From an uncultured Bacilli bacterium (GTDB taxonomy: Bacteria; Bacillota_I; Bacilli_A; RF39; UBA660), in NCBI GenBank assembly GCA_910587065.1, contig CAJUMA010000004.1, positions 62,001 to 126,000 of the forward strand: DNA of 64,000 nt, read 5' to 3'. The translations under genes and the position numbers were made by a program. How positions within the stretch are numbered: position 1 is the first letter of the stretch; every line of letters begins with the position of its first letter. The notes below the pieces were generated by a model. It made no database searches, was not told the DNA's origin, and saw nothing but the letters and a program-made list of their open reading frames with translations. Shown piece by piece: positions 42,850 through 51,177 of this stretch.

Positions 42850-43794
42850 ATGAAAAAAATTAAAATAAAAGATAGAATGTTCGTAGTAATGATAGTTTTA
42901 TTTATTCTATTTGCTTTTAGCACATTGATTGGTGTTAAAAATTGTATAGAAAGTGCCAAGGTAAGAAAAGATTTAGAAAATGAAATGATTCAAAATTGTG
43001 AAATATTAGATAGAAATACAGCTACTAAGGAGCATCTTGAAATTTGTGATAGAATACTAGCAGCTGATTATGAAAAATATAGACCAACCGCTTATACGAC
43101 TTATTATTCTTATATTTTAGAGTATATTAGAAAATATTGTAATGAATTTATACTTATATTAATTATATTAATAGGTAGTGTATTTTATGTAACAAAATAT
43201 TTAAGAAATCGCATGATATTGAATGATTTAACAAGAGAAGATTATAAACGTGTAAAGAAAAAACTTTTCTTTTCTTCTTGGAAATATTCTTTATTAGTTC
43301 CTTTGATGCTTATTGTTGTTTTTTCCATAGTGATACTGTTTGTTGGAAGTGTTGATATATTTGAAAATGAACGAACAGGCTATCTTTTAGAAAATACAAT
43401 ATTTGCTAAAAATGTCTTAGTTTACTTTGGTGTTCTTTTACTTAATGCTTTTATTTTAACTTTACTATACTGTAATATCGGCCTAATAGTAGCAAGAAAA
43501 GAACATAATTATATTTTGGCGTTGATAAAATCGTATATAATTATTATTGGAATTGAAATATTTTTTGAAGTAATTTTATATCATATTATATATAAATTAT
43601 CAGGTTCCTCGTTTGGTGTATACTTTAATATAATAACGGTTTTTGAGTATACTTATACAGAAAAAAACTTATTAACAATTTGGATTCTTCTTGGGCTATT
43701 GGCTATTTCTTTTGTTGCATTATATTTAAGTTATAGAAATAAAGAACATTTGATAATTGACTGTGAAAAAAATGATAATAAAGAAGAGGATTAG
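42850..43794 (+). CDS. ABC-type membrane protein 1 of the secreted-protein locus
   Basis: 314 residues, about six hydrophobic helices: an N-terminal one (MFVVMIVLFILFAFSTLIGV), an outside loop of about 75 residues, then the rest (FILILIILIGSVFYV, LLVPLMLIVVFSIVILFVG, and others). The C-terminus is charged (CEKNDNKEED). No catalytic motif. It precedes the ATPase by 2 bases, so it is most likely a permease subunit of the ABC-2 type. Family not identified. Confidence 0.65.
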   Translation: MKKIKIKDRMFVVMIVLFILFAFSTLIGVKNCIESAKVRKDLENEMIQNCEILDRNTATKEHLEICDRILAADYEKYRPTAYTTYYSYILEYIRKYCNEFILILIILIGSVFYVTKYLRNRMILNDLTREDYKRVKKKLFFSSWKYSLLVPLMLIVVFSIVILFVGSVDIFENERTGYLLENTIFAKNVLVYFGVLLLNAFILTLLYCNIGLIVARKEHNYILALIKSYIIIIGIEIFFEVILYHIIYKLSGSSFGVYFNIITVFEYTYTEKNLLTIWILLGLLAISFVALYLSYRNKEHLIIDCEKNDNKEED

Positions 43795-43796
43795 TT

Positions 43797-44438
43797 ATGA
43801 AAATAGAATTAAAAAATATATGTAAGGAATTTAAAAAGAATAGGGTTATAAAAAATGTTTCTATGACTCTAGAAAGTGGAAATATTTATGGGTTTTATGG
43901 CAGAAATGGCTCTGGTAAGAGTGTCCTTCAAAAAATTATTGCTGGTCTATATGTACCTACTAGTGGTGAAGTTCTTGTTGATGGATTAGATATAAATAAA
44001 AAGGGTGTTTATCCTAAAAATATGAGAATACTAATTGAAAAACCTGCATTTTTTCCCGATATATCGGGATTTGAAAATTTAAAATTACTTGCTGATATAA
44101 ATAAAACAATAGATGAAGACAAAATTATAGAAACTCTAGAAATAGTTAATTTAATTGAGGAAAAAGATAAAAAATATAGCAAATATTCTTTAGGTATGAA
44201 ACAAAAATTAGGAATAGCTCAAGCTATTATGGAAGATCCTGAAATATTAATTCTTGATGAACCATTTAATGGAATAGAACAAGTTACAGTAGACAAACTT
44301 ACCAAATATCTTTTAGCTAAAAGAAAAGAAGGCAAACTAATAATTATTAGTACACATATTAAAGATGATTTAAAAAAACTTTCTAATCATATTTATAAAT
44401 TTGATAACGGTGAAGTAAGTAAGGTTAAAAATGTTTAA
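43797..44438 (+). CDS. ABC transporter ATP-binding protein
   Basis: 213 residues with Walker A GRNGSGKSV (residues about 37-45), a Q-loop-region EKPAFFPDISGFENL, signature YSLGMKQKL, Walker B ILILDEPFNG and switch His STHIKDD. The YSLGM signature is characteristic of export systems for bacteriocins, antibiotics and immunity (ABC-2 type). The protein energises the membrane partners coded on both sides. It overlaps the next gene by 8 bases. Confidence 0.92.
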   Translation: MKIELKNICKEFKKNRVIKNVSMTLESGNIYGFYGRNGSGKSVLQKIIAGLYVPTSGEVLVDGLDINKKGVYPKNMRILIEKPAFFPDISGFENLKLLADINKTIDEDKIIETLEIVNLIEEKDKKYSKYSLGMKQKLGIAQAIMEDPEILILDEPFNGIEQVTVDKLTKYLLAKRKEGKLIIISTHIKDDLKKLSNHIYKFDNGEVSKVKNV

Positions 44439-45141
44439 GAGTGTATATAATAGATGTAAATTATATTTAAATTCCTATGCTACTTTTGGAACTATATTTA
44501 TAATTTTAGTTCTTTTAATTGTGCCAACTTTTGAATATAAATCTTCTAATGGTTTTTTCTTTAATATTAGATACGCTTGTCAAAATTCTTTAGTAATTAG
44601 AGGTGTATTGCTTTTGTATGTTTATACAATTTGGTCATATTTAAAAAAATATAAAAATAATACATATCAAGCTCATCGTTATGGGAATGTTAAACTACTT
44701 ATAAGAAATAATATTTGTGATGTTCTATTTTTAGGCCTTACTTTAGAAACTGTTTTTTTGCTATTAAATGCAACGGCAGCAATGGTATTTAATGATGGAT
44801 ACTATTTTGGTGTTTATCAGTATTATAATATAAGTAATTTAAACTATTTAATATGCTTAATTATTATAAGATATATAATTGTTAGTTTAGTTTCTTTAAT
44901 GGTCTATTTTATTTTCCATACTGATAAAAAGGTATTAAAACTAGTTTTATTTCTTTTAATGGTCTTTAATATCATGGGTTTTTTTGATGATTATCCAATT
45001 ACTTTTTTCACATTACTAAGTGGTTATAAATTTAAATCTTTTATATTTGAGATTGTTTATGTTACATTTTTATTAATAATTTATGTTTTTGGTTTGATTA
45101 TTGTTAAAAAGAAATTTATAAATAAGAAAAGAGATTTATGA
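44431..45141 (+). CDS. ABC-type membrane protein 2
   Basis: 236 residues with six predicted membrane helices (TIFIILVLLIVPTF, LLLYVYTIWSYL, VLFLGLTLETVFLLL, LICLIIIRYIIVSLVSLMVYFI and others) and a basic C-terminus. No motif beyond hydrophobicity. Overlaps the ATPase by 8 bases and the next gene by 4, which shows tight coupling. Likely a permease half. Confidence 0.7.
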   Translation: MFKSVYNRCKLYLNSYATFGTIFIILVLLIVPTFEYKSSNGFFFNIRYACQNSLVIRGVLLLYVYTIWSYLKKYKNNTYQAHRYGNVKLLIRNNICDVLFLGLTLETVFLLLNATAAMVFNDGYYFGVYQYYNISNLNYLICLIIIRYIIVSLVSLMVYFIFHTDKKVLKLVLFLLMVFNIMGFFDDYPITFFTLLSGYKFKSFIFEIVYVTFLLIIYVFGLIIVKKKFINKKRDL

Positions 45142-45788
45142 TGAAATATGAAATAAAAAATGCAGAAAATTCACTATTTAAAACTTTGATAGTACTAGTA
45201 TTCTATTTAATCGTACTTTTTCTAAGTATATATACTTTTTTGTATCATCCAAAAACAGAAGAAGAAATATTTAATGGTATACTTAATTATTTAAATTACC
45301 CAATGTTTAAAGAATTTAATTTCACAGAAAGTCTTTTATATATATTCAATAATATGTTTTTTGTTTTATATTTTTCTATATTTTATATATATGAACATAT
45401 TTATATTTATGAAATAATTGCAACAAGATATGATAAGAGAAAATGGATTATCCATAAGTATTTAATTGGTGTTTTTTTCATCTTTTTAATAAGTTTGATT
45501 GAATATGGCGAAATTGCATATATGTTTTTAGGAAAAATGCCTGTTAGCATTAAATATTATTTATATCCATTTTTATTTAAGTTACTTTTAATGTCTTTTG
45601 TTTTTACTCTTTATAATAGTTTTAAATCAAGTAAGTTAATGTTTTTGCTATTATTGCCTTTAGTTTTCTTTACTTTATATTGGTTTAATCCTTTAGTCTC
45701 AGTTATTGTTTTTATTATAAATTTTATTGTAAATTATTTTTATTTCAATTTAAGAACGTTTAAGTATCTTTTTATGCGTAGCGGATAA
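45138..45788 (+). CDS. ABC-type membrane protein 3
   Basis: 216 residues, six hydrophobic helices (LIVLVFYLIVLFLSIYTFLY first), with aromatic-rich membrane segments. An ATGA overlap joins it to 44431-45141. It probably pairs with that protein as the second permease half of the transporter. A terminator (45784-45808) ends the operon. Confidence 0.7.
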   Translation: MMKYEIKNAENSLFKTLIVLVFYLIVLFLSIYTFLYHPKTEEEIFNGILNYLNYPMFKEFNFTESLLYIFNNMFFVLYFSIFYIYEHIYIYEIIATRYDKRKWIIHKYLIGVFFIFLISLIEYGEIAYMFLGKMPVSIKYYLYPFLFKLLLMSFVFTLYNSFKSSKLMFLLLLPLVFFTLYWFNPLVSVIVFIINFIVNYFYFNLRTFKYLFMRSG

Positions 45789-45808
45789 GAGTGAATCTTA
45801 TCTTTTTT
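45784..45808 (+). terminator. Terminator of the ABC locus
   Basis: GATAAGA (45784-45790) pairs with TCTTATC (45796-45802), then T. Confidence 0.8.
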
Positions 45809-45863
45809 ATTGTAAAAAGTATCTTTTTAAAGTATAATTGTAATAGAATAGGAAGGTGGAACT

Positions 45864-47162
45864 ATGAATTGTGCTAATTGTGGAAAACCGTTACTTGAAG
45901 GTTCACCAATTTGTCCAGTATGCGGTGCAAATAATGATGTTAATGCAAATACTCAAGTAATGGAAAATCAGTCAACAACTAATAATGTAGTTCCAGAGCA
46001 AACTAATCCTAATGCTTTAAATAATAATGAAGATTTAGATAAAACTCAGTTACTTGAACCTTTAACACAGGATATGATTAATGGAAGTACTCCAGAAAAT
46101 GAAATGTCACAAGATAATGACATTATTGAGCTAGATGATGAAAGTGAAAATGTTACAATAACGGAAAATATGGCTCCGCCTACTTTAAATGTCAATGACG
46201 AAAATTTAGCTCAAGGTGCAGGCGATTTAACAAACGAAAACAGTGTTTCAACATATTCTAATGATGCAATGAATGAACAAGCAGAGGAAGAAAAAGAGGA
46301 AAAAGTACGACAAGAAGAAAGAGTTGATATTGCAATACCAAGTGTTAGTGAAGTAAAGAGTGTTTCACTTCCATCTGATGGTTCGGCTCCAGAAATTCAA
46401 GAAAGTGCTGCAACAGTTGGTGATGCAAGTAATACAGAAACTGTATTAGAAGAGCCAAACAAAAAGAAAAAGTTTAAGTTAAATATTCAAAAGGGTAGTA
46501 AAAATGTACCTAAGAATTTAATGATTATAGTTGCAATTATATTTCTAGTTGTAGGTGTTCTTTTAGGAAAAGCATTTTTTTCAAAGAATTATTGTTCAAC
46601 AAATGTTGGACAAAACAGAAGTGTGGTATCTAAAAATAAAGTAAAGTATGTTAGTGATGGTAAAAATAACACAACTAACGTTGGTGGATACACATATAAA
46701 ATTCCAGATGCTTACACATATGATAAAAGTGATGGAGGAGTACTTATATATGATGAAAATGATACTTTTAGAATTTATATAAGAACGAATGAAGGACTTT
46801 ATACTGATTTAACGGGAGCTAAAAACTCGATAAGAGCATCAATGGCTGAAAATAGTGTAAATGTTGAAAATGTTAGAGAGCTAAAATCAAATGACGTTGA
46901 GTTTTTAATATTTGAAACGATTACAAGATTAAATAATAGAATTGTTGCTTTTGCTGATGCCAAAAATGATCATGTGTTTTATTTAGAGATAGTCAATGTA
47001 AATAATAGCTTTGATTATGATGTTTTAGATATAGCAGCAGATATTTTAAAAAATGCTACTTTTGAAGAAACAACGACATCCATGGAAAAAATTGATATTG
47101 TAGATATTTCGGATGTTTCAATTAGATCAGCATTAGAATATAAAAATTTAACAAAAAGATAA
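45864..47162 (+). CDS. Zinc-ribbon, single-pass membrane protein
   Basis: 432 residues. It opens with a zinc ribbon (MNCANCGKPLLEGSPICPVCG, two CxxC pairs), followed by about 190 acidic, Asn-rich, disordered residues. A basic stretch (NKKKKFKLNIQKGSK) and one membrane helix at about 217-236 (LMIIVAIIFLVVGVLLGKAFF) follow. The remaining 190 residues lie outside (GGYTYKIPDAYTYDKSDGGV...). This zinc-ribbon-in, beta-domain-out plan is common in Firmicutes proteins of unknown function. Just upstream of the tyrS promoter, but transcribed on its own. Confidence 0.75.
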   Translation: MNCANCGKPLLEGSPICPVCGANNDVNANTQVMENQSTTNNVVPEQTNPNALNNNEDLDKTQLLEPLTQDMINGSTPENEMSQDNDIIELDDESENVTITENMAPPTLNVNDENLAQGAGDLTNENSVSTYSNDAMNEQAEEEKEEKVRQEERVDIAIPSVSEVKSVSLPSDGSAPEIQESAATVGDASNTETVLEEPNKKKKFKLNIQKGSKNVPKNLMIIVAIIFLVVGVLLGKAFFSKNYCSTNVGQNRSVVSKNKVKYVSDGKNNTTNVGGYTYKIPDAYTYDKSDGGVLIYDENDTFRIYIRTNEGLYTDLTGAKNSIRASMAENSVNVENVRELKSNDVEFLIFETITRLNNRIVAFADAKNDHVFYLEIVNVNNSFDYDVLDIAADILKNATFEETTTSMEKIDIVDISDVSIRSALEYKNLTKR

Positions 47163-47170
47163 ATATAAAA

Positions 47171-47200
47171 TTGACAAATAAGTAAGTTTATATGTATAAT
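47171..47200 (+). promoter_or_regulatory. tyrS promoter
   Basis: TTGACA (47171-47176), 18-bp spacer, TATAAT (47195-47200). Confidence 0.85.
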
Positions 47201-47206
47201 GAATTT

Positions 47207-47342
47207 GTTGATGGTGATTAGGATTTACGACCCTAGGAGTCAAATCGTTATATCGCGTTAAGATAAATAAGGTGATTAAAGTCATGAATTAAGGTGGTAC
47301 CATGGGGTTTCCTCATCCTTATACTCATGGCTTTTTATTTTA
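47207..47342 (+). promoter_or_regulatory. Compact T-box riboswitch, tyrosine type
   Basis: AAGGTGGTACCATGG lies at 47291-47305. The terminator pairs CCATGGGG-like and CATGAATTAAGG segments with CCTTATACTCATGG, followed by CTTTTTATTTT. The specifier is TAC (47226-47228, Tyr) followed by GACC. The leader from the inferred start is only about 135 nt, against about 220 (ileS) and 185 (leuS), because stem I is very short (GGTGATTAGG to CCTAGGAGTC). Confidence 0.85.
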
Positions 47343-47360
47343 TAGAAAAGAGGGAATTTT

Positions 47361-48536
47361 ATGAATTGTTATGAAGATTTAGAATGGAGAGGTTTAATTA
47401 AGGATGTTTCTTCGCCACTTTTAAGAAAGAAATTAAATGAAGAAAAGTTGACATTCTATATCGGAACTGATCCAACTGCTGACTCTATGCATATTGGCCA
47501 TTTTTCATCGTTTTTAATAGCAAGTAGGCTTGCTCGATATGGTCACAAACCAATATTATTAATTGGAGGTGCAACTGGGTTAATTGGGGATCCAAAGCCT
47601 AGTAAAGAACGTCCAATGATAACTAAGGAAGACGTTGAAAAGAATGTCTTAGGTTTAACAAAACAAGCTAAGAATATATTTGGATTTGAAGTCGTTAATA
47701 ATTATGATTGGACAAAAGATTTAACTACTTTAGATTTTTTAAGAGATTATGGTAAATATATTAATGTCAATTATATGTTAGATAAAGATATTATTAGTAG
47801 AAGATTAGAGTCTGGTATAACTTTTTGTGAATTTGCTTATACACTTTTACAAGGTATGGATTTTGTTGTTTTAAATAAAACTAAGGGTGTTACATTACAA
47901 GTTGCAGGTTCAGATCAATGGGGAAATATTACAACAGGTATCGAGCTTGCGCGTAAGCGTGATAATGTTGAGCTATTTGGTATGACTATGCCTTTAGTTC
48001 TTGATGCTAATGGGGTTAAGTTTGGTAAGACAGAAGGAAATGCTTTATGGCTTGATAAAAATAAAACTTCGTCTTATGAATTATATCAATATTTAATTAA
48101 CTCAAGTGATGAATGCGTAATTGATTATTTAAAGAAACTTACATTCTTATCGAAAGAGGAAATTGAGGATATTGAACGTAAGCATAAAGAAGCACCAGAG
48201 AATAGATTTGCTCAAAAGATGCTTGCTCATGAAGTTATTACATTCTTACATGGTGAAGAAGAAGCTAATAAGGCAAGAGAAACTAGTCAAGCAATCTTCT
48301 CAGGTAAAGTTAGTGATGATATGCCAGCTGTTTCAGTTAAATCAACAAATATTTTAGATATATTAGTTGAAAGTGGACTTGCTCCTTCTAAGAGTGAAGC
48401 TAGAAGACTTGTAGAACAAGGTGGAGTTAGCATTGATGGCGAAAAAGTACTTGATGCTAATTATATATTAGAAAAAGAAGAATTTGTTTTACAAAAAGGT
48501 AAAAAGAAAATTGTTAAGATTGTTATTGAAAAATAA
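47361..48536 (+). CDS. tyrS: Tyrosyl-tRNA synthetase
   Basis: 391 residues, class Ic. It has HIGH at 44-47 (DSMHIGHFSS), the tyrosine-binding region YTLLQGMDFVVL, AGSDQWGNITTG and the KMSKS counterpart KFGKT. A C-terminal S4-like domain (PSKSEARRLVEQGGVSIDGEKV) binds the tRNA-Tyr long arm. It charges tRNA-Tyr in the cytosol. Start ATG 47361 behind AGAGGG. Monocistronic, controlled by the T-box before it. Confidence 0.97.
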   Translation: MNCYEDLEWRGLIKDVSSPLLRKKLNEEKLTFYIGTDPTADSMHIGHFSSFLIASRLARYGHKPILLIGGATGLIGDPKPSKERPMITKEDVEKNVLGLTKQAKNIFGFEVVNNYDWTKDLTTLDFLRDYGKYINVNYMLDKDIISRRLESGITFCEFAYTLLQGMDFVVLNKTKGVTLQVAGSDQWGNITTGIELARKRDNVELFGMTMPLVLDANGVKFGKTEGNALWLDKNKTSSYELYQYLINSSDECVIDYLKKLTFLSKEEIEDIERKHKEAPENRFAQKMLAHEVITFLHGEEEANKARETSQAIFSGKVSDDMPAVSVKSTNILDILVESGLAPSKSEARRLVEQGGVSIDGEKVLDANYILEKEEFVLQKGKKKIVKIVIEK

Positions 48537-48577
48537 AAAGTCAATTAAAAAGTCAATTAATTAATTTTTTTAAAAAT

Positions 48578-48617
48578 AAGCATCGAAAATCATATTTTGT
48601 GAATTTTGATGCTTTTT
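48578..48617 (+). terminator. tyrS terminator
   Basis: AAGCATC...AAAAT pairs with ATTTTGATGCTT; a T-run follows. A tandem AAAAAGTCAATT occurs twice just upstream (48536-48557). Confidence 0.7.
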
Positions 48618-48704
48618 CTTAATAAATTATAGTAAATAGATTAAATTAACTTTTTTTTAAACTTTATAAGTGTTATAATAAAAAGTAATTTTAGAGGTAT
48701 TAAT

Positions 48705-49175
48705 ATGGGCAACAATGATGATATATACAACAGAGTTTTAGAAGAAATTGATGAGGTTCAAGAAGAAAAATCAATAATGTTAGCAGAATATATTTATTTT
48801 GGCTACACGTTTCTTATGAAATTTCATGAATCAAGCGATTGTTTTGATTTACTTAATAGTATGAGTGAATATTATAAGGAATCTTTAATGGAATTAGACA
48901 GGGAACACGAAATATACGAAGAATTTGTTTCTTATTTTAAATTCCTTTGTGATGAAAGAAAATTTGCTGATGACGATTTAGATGAAATAGTAAAGGCGCT
49001 TGATTCTATTGAAGATATGGTGGATATAAGAATTTTTAATCATTCGAAAGTTTATAATTATTTTAATGAAATATTAGAAAGCGATAAAATAAGAAATAGA
49101 TCTTATCGTGCTATAAAGTATAAAGCTCTTCTTACGAAAGAAAAGGAAAGTAAGATATTATCTATATTAAAGTAG
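48705..49175 (+). CDS. Acidic helical protein of unknown function
   Basis: 156 residues; ATG 48705, ribosome site AGAGGT. High content of Glu, Asp and Lys in helices (LEEIDEVQEEKSIM, DLDEIVKALDSIEDM). No membrane part or motif. The following gene (9 bases on) has the same size and style, forming a two-gene unit. It resembles the pair at 6827-7824 in size and layout, though no clear sequence identity is seen. Function unknown. Confidence 0.65.
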   Translation: MGNNDDIYNRVLEEIDEVQEEKSIMLAEYIYFGYTFLMKFHESSDCFDLLNSMSEYYKESLMELDREHEIYEEFVSYFKFLCDERKFADDDLDEIVKALDSIEDMVDIRIFNHSKVYNYFNEILESDKIRNRSYRAIKYKALLTKEKESKILSILK

Positions 49176-49183
49176 GGGATTTA

Positions 49184-49657
49184 ATGAGTTATGAAGAATA
49201 TAAAGAATTATCAGAAAGTGTGTTTTTATATTTAAAAGAGGAAGATGAATATTATAGGCGCATATTAGTATATTTATTATGTACTCTTATGCAAAAAGAT
49301 AATGACGTAAGTGAGGTTATATCTTTAGTTAGTGATTATATTAATGATTTGATTGAAGACTCGGAAACGGAAAAAGCGATAGTGGATAGTATAAAAGCAA
49401 ATACAGTTTCTTTTGTTGATGATTATACACCAATATTTTTTGAAGGAAGTGAAAAATTTACTTTATACGAAAGGATGCTTAAAAGAATTAATAATTCAAT
49501 AAAGATGCGTATTACAAATGCTTATCCTGTTATAAATCAGTTTGTTTCCTTAGTTTCCCATAATATTTTAAGTGAAAATAATTATCAGACTGTTAAAAGA
49601 AGAAGATGTATGAGTAATAAAGAGTATGAAGATTATTTAAGCGTATTAAAAAAATAA
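49184..49657 (+). CDS. Helical protein of unknown function, operon partner of 48705
   Basis: 157 residues, ATG 49184 after GGGGATT. Mostly helical with a basic C-terminus (QTVKRRRCMSNKEYED). No signal peptide or recognised domain. Co-transcribed with 48705-49175 and ended by a convergent terminator shared with the next gene. Function unknown. Confidence 0.65.
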   Translation: MSYEEYKELSESVFLYLKEEDEYYRRILVYLLCTLMQKDNDVSEVISLVSDYINDLIEDSETEKAIVDSIKANTVSFVDDYTPIFFEGSEKFTLYERMLKRINNSIKMRITNAYPVINQFVSLVSHNILSENNYQTVKRRRCMSNKEYEDYLSVLKK

Positions 49658-49672
49658 GGTTACCCTTATTTT
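49651..49672. terminator. Bidirectional terminator
   Basis: AAAATAAGG (49651-49659) pairs with CCTTATTTT (49664-49672) between convergent genes. Confidence 0.75.
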
Positions 49673-49989
49673 ATTTCATTAATGTATTTTTTTAATGCTC
49701 TTGCCTCTGGACCAAATATTATTTTTAATTGATTATCTATTTCAACTATTCCTTTGGCTCCGAGTTTTTGTATACCTTCTTTATCGACTTTTGTTACATC
49801 TTTTAATGTTACTTTGAATCTTGACATATTGGCTTCAGTATCAAGTATATTATCTTTTCCTCCTAAATAACTAACTAATTTGTTAACTTCAAGATTAAAG
49901 TTCTTATGGTTTAGTTTTACAATAACTAAAGAAATAACAATTAATACAACAGCAATAATTAAATATTGCAAAATATGTGTAAGTTCCAT
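49666..49989 (-). CDS. Membrane-anchored PTS EIIB-like domain lacking the phospho-cysteine
   Basis: 107 residues: a membrane helix (ILQYLIIAVVLIVISLVIV) and then a domain with the clear pattern of glucose-type EIIB (LVSYLGGKDNI, MSRFKVTLKDVTKVDKEGIQKLGAKGIVEIDNQLKIIFG). In working EIIB the segment is DACITRLRV with the phosphorylated Cys. Here it is EANMSRFKV, with Asn54 at that place. It cannot therefore carry phosphate in the usual way. No EIIA or EIIC gene is nearby. A regulatory or structural role is plausible. Confidence 0.75.
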   Translation of the reverse strand: MELTHILQYLIIAVVLIVISLVIVKLNHKNFNLEVNKLVSYLGGKDNILDTEANMSRFKVTLKDVTKVDKEGIQKLGAKGIVEIDNQLKIIFGPEARALKKYINEIK

Positions 49990-50091
49990 TTTATCACCAT
50001 CTTCATCATACCAAAAAATATGTATAATTGCAAACAGATTGACTATAGTTTTAAATAAATTTATAATAATAGATATAAAGGAATGATTATA

Positions 50092-50913
50092 TTGAAAAAA
50101 TTAGTTTTACGTATTCTTGCATTTGCATTGGATTTAGGTCTTGCTTCGTTAATCATATATGGTTTAACTATGTTAACTTTTATAAATCCAAATATTGATG
50201 AATTAAATAGAGAATACAAGGCATATTATAGAGAAAGCGAAAAAGTAAATAACTTAAATATCGCGATTGATGTTTATTTCGAAGATGAAATTTTATCGGA
50301 AGATGAAGAACATGATATCTTATCTTTTTATAATAATTATCAAGATTGTTTTAGTGATGTAAAAGTTGGAGAAAAGGCAACTGTAGGCGATGTTAATCGG
50401 GTTAAAGAAAATGTCAGTAAAAAAGTAATAGATTTAAATAATGAAAGGATTATTAGAATAAATAAACTTAAATACAGAGAAATAATTGTTAGTTTAATTG
50501 TTTATGTTTCATACTTTGGTGTTTTACAATATCTTTTAGGTGGAGAAACTCCTTTTAAGAGATTATTCCGTATTAAAGTTGTAAATAAAGATGATGTTCA
50601 TAAGAAAGTATCTTTATTTAGTTTTATAATACGTAGCCTTTTAATTACAGAAATAGTTATATCTTTAACTGATACAGTTTTATTATTTAACTTGGGTAGT
50701 AATCCTTATATTACTGTCAATTATTGGATTACACAGATTAAATATATATATGAGATGGCTTTCTTAGTATGTATGGTAGTAAGAGATGATACACGAAGTA
50801 TTCATGATTTAATATTAAATACGAGAGTGCTAAGATATGATAAAGATGGACATGAAATAATTGAACAGTTATTTAGAGATAATGATGAAGAAAATATTAC
50901 TCAGTCTAATTAA
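50092..50913 (+). CDS. RDD-family membrane protein
   Basis: 273 residues, most likely from TTG 50092, which is 9 bases after AAAGGA; an ATG at 50083 abuts that site. The RDD features are the Arg in LVLRILAFALDLGLAS, the Asp in the same helix and, near the end, RSIHDLILNTRV. About four membrane helices with an acidic outer loop of about 90 residues (residues 35-125). RDD proteins include ion antiporters and unknown transporters. yidD starts inside its last codons. Confidence 0.8.
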   Translation: MKKLVLRILAFALDLGLASLIIYGLTMLTFINPNIDELNREYKAYYRESEKVNNLNIAIDVYFEDEILSEDEEHDILSFYNNYQDCFSDVKVGEKATVGDVNRVKENVSKKVIDLNNERIIRINKLKYREIIVSLIVYVSYFGVLQYLLGGETPFKRLFRIKVVNKDDVHKKVSLFSFIIRSLLITEIVISLTDTVLLFNLGSNPYITVNYWITQIKYIYEMAFLVCMVVRDDTRSIHDLILNTRVLRYDKDGHEIIEQLFRDNDEENITQSN

Positions 50914-51103
50914 TCTGTATAAGATAAGTCCTTTGGGCTGTCACAATAATTGTAAATTTATTCCCAGTTGTTCTGATTATGCAAAAGAAGCAATAAATAT
51001 ATATGGATCTTTTAAAGGAAGCTTACTTTCAATAAGAAGAATACTTAGATGTAATCCTTTTAATAAAGGGGGATTAGACCCTGTACCGAAAAGACACGAA
51101 TAA
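50885..51103 (+). CDS. yidD: Membrane protein insertion efficiency factor YidD
   Basis: 72 residues from ATG 50885 (MKKILLSLINLYKISP), overlapping the RDD gene by 29 bases. The conserved YidD motifs are complete: CKFIPSCSDYAKEAI, IRRILRCNPFNKGGLDPVP. YidD assists YidC-dependent insertion of membrane proteins. Length is normal. Terminator directly behind. Confidence 0.93.
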   Translation: MKKILLSLINLYKISPLGCHNNCKFIPSCSDYAKEAINIYGSFKGSLLSIRRILRCNPFNKGGLDPVPKRHE

Positions 51104-51117
51104 CTTCGTGTTTTTTT
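51094..51117 (+). terminator. yidD terminator
   Basis: ACACGAA (51094-51100) pairs with TTCGTGT (51105-51111), then T. Confidence 0.85.
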
Positions 51118-51177
51118 GTAACTAAAAAATAGGTGGCACATAAAATATAGTGAGTATATATGAAAGGGTGAATAAAT

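Noticed and set aside
48536..48557. Tandem AAAAAGTCAATT as a regulatory site
   Set aside because: Only two short A/T-rich copies downstream of tyrS, most likely a local slippage duplication.
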